A stretch of 64,000 nt of DNA from Hibiscus mutabilis (Eukaryota; Streptophyta; Magnoliopsida; Malvales; Malvaceae), in the NCBI GenBank assembly GCA_019671005.1, contig CM033726.1, forward strand, positions 20,457,608 to 20,521,607, read 5' to 3'. How positions within the stretch are numbered: position 1 is the stretch's first letter; each line of letters begins with the position of its first letter. A program made the position numbers and the translations under genes. This document shows, one piece after another, positions 57,476 through 64,000 of the stretch. The notes under the pieces were generated by a model. It was not told the origin of the DNA and searched no databases. It saw only the letters and a program-made list of their open reading frames with translations.

Positions 57476-60400
57476 GCGCAAACAACAACCGACAACATCT
57501 AGTTCTTTGGAAAATTCTCTAAATGCTTTTATGATGAAAACTGAATCTTATATGGTGAGAATAGTAATTTCATAAAAAGAATCGATGCTTTTATTAACAG
57601 GACCGAGATGAGATTGCAAAACCAAGAGGCGGCAATCAAATCATTGGAAAATCAAGTCGGACGGTTTGCTCAAAAAATGAACACGAGACCACAAGGAGGT
57701 TTACCTAGCGATATCAAGTCGCAAGAGGAACGGCCATGAGCAATGTAAGGCAATCACCACCAGAAGTGGCCAACAACTTAGAGAGGTTCAAACCCGCTCG
57801 TCAAACAAAACTCCACAAAAAGATCAAGGCGAACCTAGCGGCAAAGTCTCGGATGCTGAACCAGGAATTGCTGCGGCGGCGGTGACGCCTCGGCAACTTG
57901 CGATAAGCACGCCTCGGCAACCCCGGTTGGTAACGATCGGCAACTCCGGATGTCCCCTGTAATGCCGTCAATCAGGTTTCAAACCAATGAAAGGATAGAA
58001 GATATCCGACTTCCACCACCATTCCCACAAAGATTGAAAGCGACAAAAGCAAGAATACCAATTCAAGAAGTTTCTTGATATCTTAAAGCAAGTCCACATC
58101 AACTTGCCATTGGTGGAAGCAATTGAACAAATGCCAAACTATGCCAAGTTTCTTAAAGACATTGTGTCCAAGAGAACAAGGCTAGGAGAGTTTGAAACAG
58201 ATTTCATGACAGAGGATGCATGGCAATGTTGCACAATCGCATGCCGCCCAAGTTGAAGGATCCCGGAAGTTTCACAATACCCTGTTCTATTGGAAATCAC
58301 TATGTCGGGAAAGCACTATGCGACCTAGGGCTAGCATAAACTTGATGCCTAAATCGGTTTTCGAAACTAGGAATCGGGAAGGCAAGACCTACATGATTGA
58401 TTATGCTGCAGCTAGAATGACAGATCCTATGTGCATCCGAGGGAAAAAATCGAGGACATCTTGGTAAAAGTTGATAAATTCATTTTTCCCGCTGACTTTA
58501 TTGTTTTGGATTGTGAAGCGGATGAGCATGCACCTATCATTCTCGGGAGACCATTCCTAGCGCATGGGGAGAACCTTGATCGGCGTTGAAAAGGAGAACT
58601 CACAATGAGGGTGAATGACCAGCAGGTAAAACTAAATGTGTTCCAAACACTAAGGCATGCCGATGATCCGAGAAGAATGCCAACTACTTCATGCCACGGC
58701 AGAGTTTAACCGATGAGGAATTTAGTTGCCTCGGCAACTACATTTTGCTGATCAAGAGGAACTGAGGAGAATGAAGAGAGCGGTCGATGAGGAACAACAG
58801 AAGAGGTAAATTGGCTAGTAAATCGACCAGGTACATACTTTGAACCTTTGGACTACTCGGGTAAGGAAGGTAAGATCGAAAAACCCTCTATCGAAAATCC
58901 ACCAATTCTTGAGTTGAAACAATTGCGGATCAACTAAAATATGTATACTTAGGGATCGATAATACATTACCTGTAATTATTTCCTCTAAGTTACAACTGA
59001 GCAGAAAAGAAGCTAATAAACATGTTGAAGCTACATAAAAAGGCAATAGGGTGGACAATTGCCGACTTGAAGGGAATTAGCCGGCGGTGTGCATGCACAA
59101 GATCTTGTTGGAAGATGATCACAAACCTTCAATTGAGGCCCAGAGGAGACTGAATCATGCCATGAAAGGGGTTGTAATGAAAGAAATCATCAAGTGGCTT
59201 GACGCGGCATTATATACCCTATCTCCGATAGTACGTGGGTAAGTCCGGTACAATGTGTGCCGAAAAAGGGAGGTATACGGTGGTGAGTAATGAAAATAAT
59301 GAACTTATCCCAACCAGGTGTGACCCGGTTGGAGGGTTTGTATGGACTATCGAAAGCTAAACAAAGCCACTAGGAAAGATCACTTCCCATTACCCTTTAT
59401 TGATCAAATGCTTGACCGTCTTGCGGGTAAACCCTTTACTTGTTTTCTTGATGGTTATTCAGGTTACAATCAGATTGCCATAGCACGGAAGATCAAGAAA
59501 AGACAACCTTCACATGCCCCTACGGTACTTATGCCTTCGAAGGATGCCGTTCGGATTTGTGTAACGCCCGGCAACCTTCCAAAGATGCATGATGGCGCTC
59601 TTTTCAGACATGGTCGAAGACTTCCTTGAGATCTTCATGGATGATTTTTCGGTTTTTGGTAATGACCGACGGCTGTCTCGGCAATTTAGAGAGGGTGTTG
59701 GCAAGATGCGAAGAAACGGATTTAGTCCTCAATTGGGAGAAATGCCACTTTATGGTAGATGAAGGAATAGTGCTCGCCATAAGATTTCATCCAAGGGAAT
59801 TGAAGTAGACAAAGCCAAGGTGGACGTGATCGAGAGATTACCCCACCAAATTCGGTTAAAAGAATTGAAGTTTTCTCGGACATGCAGGTTTTTACAGGAG
59901 GTTCATTCATAACTTTTCTAAAATCACTAAACCTTTGTGTAATCTGCTTGAACAGGATAAAGTCTTCGATTTTGATGATTCTTGCACTCAAGCATTTGAA
60001 ACCCTAAAGAAAAAGCTTGCCTCGGCACCCATTGTTGTTCCACCAGATTGGACGCTACCTTTTGAGCTCATGTGTGATGCAAGTGATTTCGCGGTAGGAG
60101 CAGTCCTAGGCCAACGCACAGGTAAGACATTCCATGTGATATACTACGCTAGTAAAACTCTTAACGATGCTCAAGTGAATTACACAACAACGGAGAAAGA
60201 GTTACTAGCTGTAGTTTTCGCATTTGACAAGTTCGATCCTATTTAATTGGTACAAAGGTAATTGTTCATACGGACCATTCGGCAATCAAATACTTATTTG
60301 CTAAAAAGGATGCTAAACCTCGTTTGATTCGTTGGATATTACTTTTACAAGAATTTGATATTGAAATTAAGGGCGGAAAGGAACAGAAAATCAAGTGGCG

Positions 60401-61800
60401 ATCACTTATCACGTTTGGAACGCAATAGGGAGGAGGACGCGGATCTAGAGATATGTGATGCATTCCCGGATGAACAAATTCTAATCGCCTCGGAAACCCT
60501 TGACGCCTCGGCAGCCCATGACGCCTCGGAAACCATGGAAGCACACGCCTCGGCAACTCTTGACGCCGCAGCGAGACTTTGACGAGCACGCCTCAGCAAT
60601 TTTGGGAGCGACACTACGACAAAGACATGCCCGGCAATACCTTGGTACGCAGATTTAGTTAACTTCCTTGTTTGTGGTATTTTTCCGTATGGCATTACTC
60701 ACCAAGGGAAGAAGCGGTTCCGCCATAATGCTAAGCATTACTTTTTGGGACGAGCCTCTTTTGTTTAAACAATGTGCAGATCAGGTTATACGCCGATGTG
60801 TCCGAAGAAGAGCAACAGAATGTACTCCGACAATGCCATTCTTCACCCTATGGAGGACATTTTGGAGGAACTCGTACATGGCCAAAGTCTTGCAATCCGG
60901 GTTGTATTGGCCAACATTGTACAAAGATGCCCAAGACTTTTACAAGCAATGTGATCGTTGCGGAAGACGGGCAATATCTCTAGGCGACATGAGATGCCAC
61001 TCGAACATCATCGAGGTGGAACTGTTCGATGTATGGGATCGATTTTATGGGACCTTTCCCATCTTCATTCGGCAACCTCTACATCTTACTCGCCGTCGAC
61101 TATGTGTCTAAATGGGTAGAGGCAGCTGCTGCAGTTCCCAACGACGATTCCAAGACCGTGCAACGATTCCGCAGAAAAACATATTTACGGTTTGGGATGC
61201 CGAGAGCAATTATCACGACGGGGCAAGCATTTTGACAACAGACTAATTGCCAAGATGTTGCAACGCTTCGGTATATCACACAAGATCGCCACGGCATATC
61301 ACCCACAAACCAACGGGCAGCGAAATTTCCAACCGGGAGTTGAAGGGAATACTCGAGAAAGTTGTAAATCCCTCAAGGAAGGATTGGTCATTAAGACTAG
61401 ATGACGCACTTTGGGCATATCGCACTGCATTCAAAACACCATTAGGTATGTCCCCCTTCCGGCTTGTCTATGGTAAAACATGTCATCTACGGTGGAAATC
61501 GAGCACAAGGCGTCTTGGGCAATCAAGACCGTGAATATGGATTGGGAAAGTGCGGACAAAAGCGCTTGATGGATCTCAATGAGATAGAAGAATTTCGTGC
61601 ACTCGCCTATAACAATGCACGAATATACAAGGAGAAAACAAAGCGATGGCATGACAAGAAACTATTGCCACGGCAATTCACGCCAGGGCAACTAGTTCTC
61701 CTATTCAATTCTCGGCTAAAACTTTTCCCGGAAAGCTGAAATCAAGATGGTCGGGACCATTTGAAGTCGTCAAACCATTCTCCCATGGTTTGTGATAATC
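57476..61800 (+). pseudogene. Athila-type pol: protease, RT, RNase H, integrase, frameshifted
   Basis: Domains in order: the protease region with ASINLMP near 58.34 kb and FPADFIVLDCE near 58.49 kb; RT with MDYRKLNKATRKDHFPLPFI (59342), FLDGYSGYNQIAIA and the FMDD active site at 59634-59645; RNase H with CDASDFAVGAVLG near 60.08 kb and [15 protein letters not shown] near 60.2 kb; integrase with CDRCG near 60.95 kb, the DFMGPFPSS and [15 protein letters not shown] block at 61.04-61.13 kb, and [11 protein letters not shown] near 61.3 kb; then the post-integrase SRWSGPFEVV. Frames change about every 100-300 bases, mostly at short homopolymers, with few substitutions at conserved residues. Confidence 0.85.
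60470..60600 (+). repeat. Imperfect tandem ACGCCTCGG(C/A)A units
   Basis: Six CGCCTCGG(C/A)A(A/G)-like units spaced 18-30 bases apart lie between the RNase H and integrase regions, encoding an Ala/Ser/Asp-rich run. Confidence 0.7.
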
Positions 61801-62345
61801 AAGTCCATCTCGACAACCATGAATTCAAAGTTAATGGACAAAGATTGAAGCACTACAATGGTGCCCATGTGGAACGTAACAAGGAAGTGGTCAACTTAGG
61901 AGATGCATGAGCATGCTCTCCTCTCAAGTATTTCCTTTTTCTTTTTCTTTTTATTTTTATTTTTAATTTTAGGAGATATTTTATTTTTTCTTCATTATCT
62001 TTAGTTTTGAGGTTTTCTTTATTTTCTTTTCACAACAAGACTCACAACTACTATGCTAAGGAAATTTTCTTGCCAAGATCATTGCCCGGCAACCAATGAA
62101 GAAGATGCGCGACAACTTACTTCATGCATGCACAAGGCGATGCCACGGCAACCAACCACGAAGATGCCACGCAACCAAAGTGAAGACATCCCGGCAACAA
62201 GAAAACAACCATTGCATTCAAGCAAGAAAATCAAGACGCCAACTAGAAGGAAACTAATCATCTACGATGACGAACTCTCAAGTAAGTCCTCGTATGCATT
62301 TTATTTTTATTTTTCGTTATTTTTATGCATGCATTGAGGACAATG
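61801..62345 (+). other. Post-integrase region, no env-like ORF
   Basis: 61.92-62.03 kb is T-rich. 62053-62337 is a short frame rich in CGGCAAC words. There is no equivalent of the plant-transposon-protein ORF seen at 23205-24348. Confidence 0.55.
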
Positions 62346-62365
62346 CCTCACTCGAGTTTGGGGGA
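62326..62365 (+). promoter_or_regulatory. Internal polypurine-like tract with stem-loop
   Basis: GCATTGAGGACAATGC forms a stem-loop and is followed by CTCGAGTTTGGGGGATT. It parallels the terminal polypurine tract 780 bases downstream. Confidence 0.65.
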
Positions 62366-62670
62366 TTGTTATTAGTAATTACCATGTTTAGTTACATTAA
62401 TCTTAAGCATTACATTTAGGATACATAAATTGCTTGCCATGCCTTTAATTGGAACAAGAATTGCTTAGATTTGATGAATATTCAATGATGACTTTACCAA
62501 TGCACTTAATTGATAGAATTTTTATTCTAGGATAACCATGAAAAACTTAGAATTTTACTATGATGCTAAATTTGATGAAACACTGTTGTGGTTTGATTGA
62601 TTTAAGGAGTTCTAGTAAACTTAGGTTGATAATTAACTAATTGGGGATTAGAATAAAAATTGGATGAATG

Positions 62671-62855
62671 CTAGAGGTGCCCGAAATTGGCTCTAGCATG
62701 TGCTAAAAATTGATCACTAGAGGTGCCCGAAAACTGGCTCTAGGAGGCGTTAAAATTTTTCGGTTAACTAGAGGTGCCCAAACCGGCTCTAGTCGATTAA
62801 ATTAACTTAAGAAAACTAAAAATAAAACACTAGAGGTGCCCGAAATTGGCTCTAG
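62671..62855 (+). repeat. Four copies of a 25-27-bp hairpin repeat
   Basis: Copies at 62671-62696, 62717-62743, 62768-62792 and 62830-62855. Each begins CTAGAGGTGCCC and ends GGCTCTAG, so CTAGAG pairs with CTCTAG and GCC with GGC around a short variable loop. Confidence 0.88.
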
Positions 62856-63101
62856 TTAAAACATGTTAAAAAGAACCCATCAAGTAATTTGAAAACCTAT
62901 TGTTTGCATAGAATCCGAAAAATCAACTTGCACACAACTCCGCACACACTCACAAGCATTATAGTTTGATTCCGAGTAATTCCTCGTTTTTCTGAAAAAT
63001 AAAAAGCCAATCATACTTTGTGCCCCGGTTCAGAGAATTGAAATCAAGTTCAAAGCTAAGTTTGTGAAAATTTGAAGTCTTGGCGGTAATTATGAGTTTG
63101 C

Positions 63102-63139
63102 ATTGCTTGAGGACAAGCAATAGTTCGAGTTTGGGGGTG
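63102..63139 (+). promoter_or_regulatory. Terminal polypurine tract with upstream stem-loop
   Basis: TTGCTTGAGGACAAGCAA (perfect palindromic arms) is followed by GAGTTTGGGGGTG directly before the 3' LTR. Confidence 0.85.
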
Positions 63140-64000
63140 TGATAAGTGTTCAAAAGTACTATTTTTCTTACCCTTTTTACTCATATTATTTGTTAGACTT
63201 AGGCTCATATTAGTTGCATAGTTAGTCATTCATGCATTAATCCATGTTTCCTTCAAACGTTGAACTTGATTACATAACTTGGTGATTTTTGTGGAAATAG
63301 ATGCTGCTTTGGTGTGTTTTTGTGTGTGTATGTGCAGGATCACTTGCCAAAGCAATGCCGAGCTAGTTGCAGGGCAGTGCATGAAGGAGACGTCGAGCTA
63401 GTTGCCATGGCATTTGTCGACAAAGACCAAAAGCAATATGGATGTCGAAATTCATGACTTTACAAGCCCAAGATGACATGGAGCAAGGCCCAAGCCCAAA
63501 GGAATTTGATTGCCATGCATGAGATTAAAGAAGAATTAAATTCCAAGAGGATAGGAGAAGTTCTAATAGGAATAAAATTATAATAAAGAATTATATTCTT
63601 TAAAGATAATTTAATTCCAACTCAAACTCCTCCTCAAAGAAGGACTTTGGCCTAGCCCTATAAATACCAAGGAGATTTCGACAAGATGAATAGAGAGAGC
63701 AAGAGGGAAATTTGGCTGCAAGTCCAAGTAGGGCAAGAGGAGAGAATTTTCGACAAGCATCAAGGGCAAGGAGGATTTCGACAAGCCTCTTCCTTCATCT
63801 TTGTTCGATTGGGTTCATGCTAGGGATTAATTATCTTGTGTTTCTTTGGAACCTAGCCATGAACTAAATTTACTTGGCTATGGTTATTGTGTTTTGTGGT
63901 TGTGAGAAACTATTGGTTTTTGTTTAGGTAATAAGAGTTTGCACTTTTCTATTTCAAGGTTTATTCATTCTTGGTTCCTATTATTATTGCTTGCAGTGAA
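63140..64000 (+). repeat. 3' LTR of the Athila-type element, partial
   Basis: The first 861 bases correspond to 54671-55530. Differences seen: C versus TT near 63188, one C lost near 63370, TG gained near 63519, and TGC gained near 63716, plus a change near the window end. Confidence 0.92.

Larger units (their letters stand above)
54671..64000 (+). mobile_element. Athila-type Ty3/gypsy retrotransposon, 3' LTR cut by window end
   Basis: A 5' LTR (54671-56190), a tRNA-Asp PBS, gag, protease, RT, RNase H, integrase, a non-coding 3' zone and a 3' LTR from 63140. The 861 bases of 3' LTR in the window match the 5' LTR with about five differences, most of them indels, so the insertion is recent. 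All reading frames are nevertheless broken. The env-position ORF common in Athila elements is missing or reduced. The element sits in gag of element C. The pentamer before it is CTTAT and the other flank is outside the window. Confidence 0.93.

Overview
The window is nuclear DNA of a flowering plant, most likely a eudicot. The genes are split by GT-AG introns, the intergenic DNA is AT-rich, and most of the 64 kb is plant transposable-element debris (Ty3/gypsy LTR elements of the Athila/Tat and Tekay/Del types, a LINE, and Mutator-like and hAT-like MITEs). I could not fix the species from the sequence.

Two genes look intact. One is a four-exon protein-L-isoaspartate O-methyltransferase at 16566-18879 (+). 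The other is a two-exon mitochondrial ribosomal protein uL30m at 47007-47471 (-). A small GRF zinc-finger membrane protein at 37376-37779 (+) would be intact but for one missing T in a T-run. A long multi-exon gene at 38500-43059 (-) combines an HMG-box-like exon, a DUF1985-like segment, a coiled coil and a Ulp1/SENP-type protease domain. It carries stop codons and has lost two of the three catalytic residues.

Layout: 1-3264 is the right part of a long LTR. 3.3-5.1 kb is AT-rich DNA with MITEs. 5.4-8.8 kb is a reverse-strand LINE whose RT palm is deleted. 9.5-15.4 kb is a foldback element split by a non-autonomous LTR retrotransposon (9910-14945) with a perfect 5-bp target duplication. 15.8-19.2 kb is the methyltransferase gene with a hAT-type MITE in its promoter. 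19.3-21.6 kb is a Mutator-type MITE, then a 37-bp tandem array leading into a probable MULE first exon. 22-28 kb holds remnants of Athila-type 3' ORFs and another foldback MITE. 28116-31760 is a 3.6-kb solo LTR. 31.8-44 kb is a repeat-rich block holding the GRF and Ulp1-like genes. 44.9-48.7 kb has nested MITEs around the uL30m gene. 48.8-64 kb is a nest of LTR elements: starts of two LTRs, then a Tekay/Del-type element with a decayed gag, then a young Athila-type element running off the window.

The genes do not form a pathway. The strongest candidates for something not routinely described are the HMG-box/Ulp1-like pseudo-protease in a repeat-bounded block that may be a gene-carrying transposon, and the Athila-type element, whose LTRs are nearly identical although its reading frames are broken by small indels. 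That element also has a heptamer recurring throughout it, two polypurine tracts, and a four-copy hairpin array.
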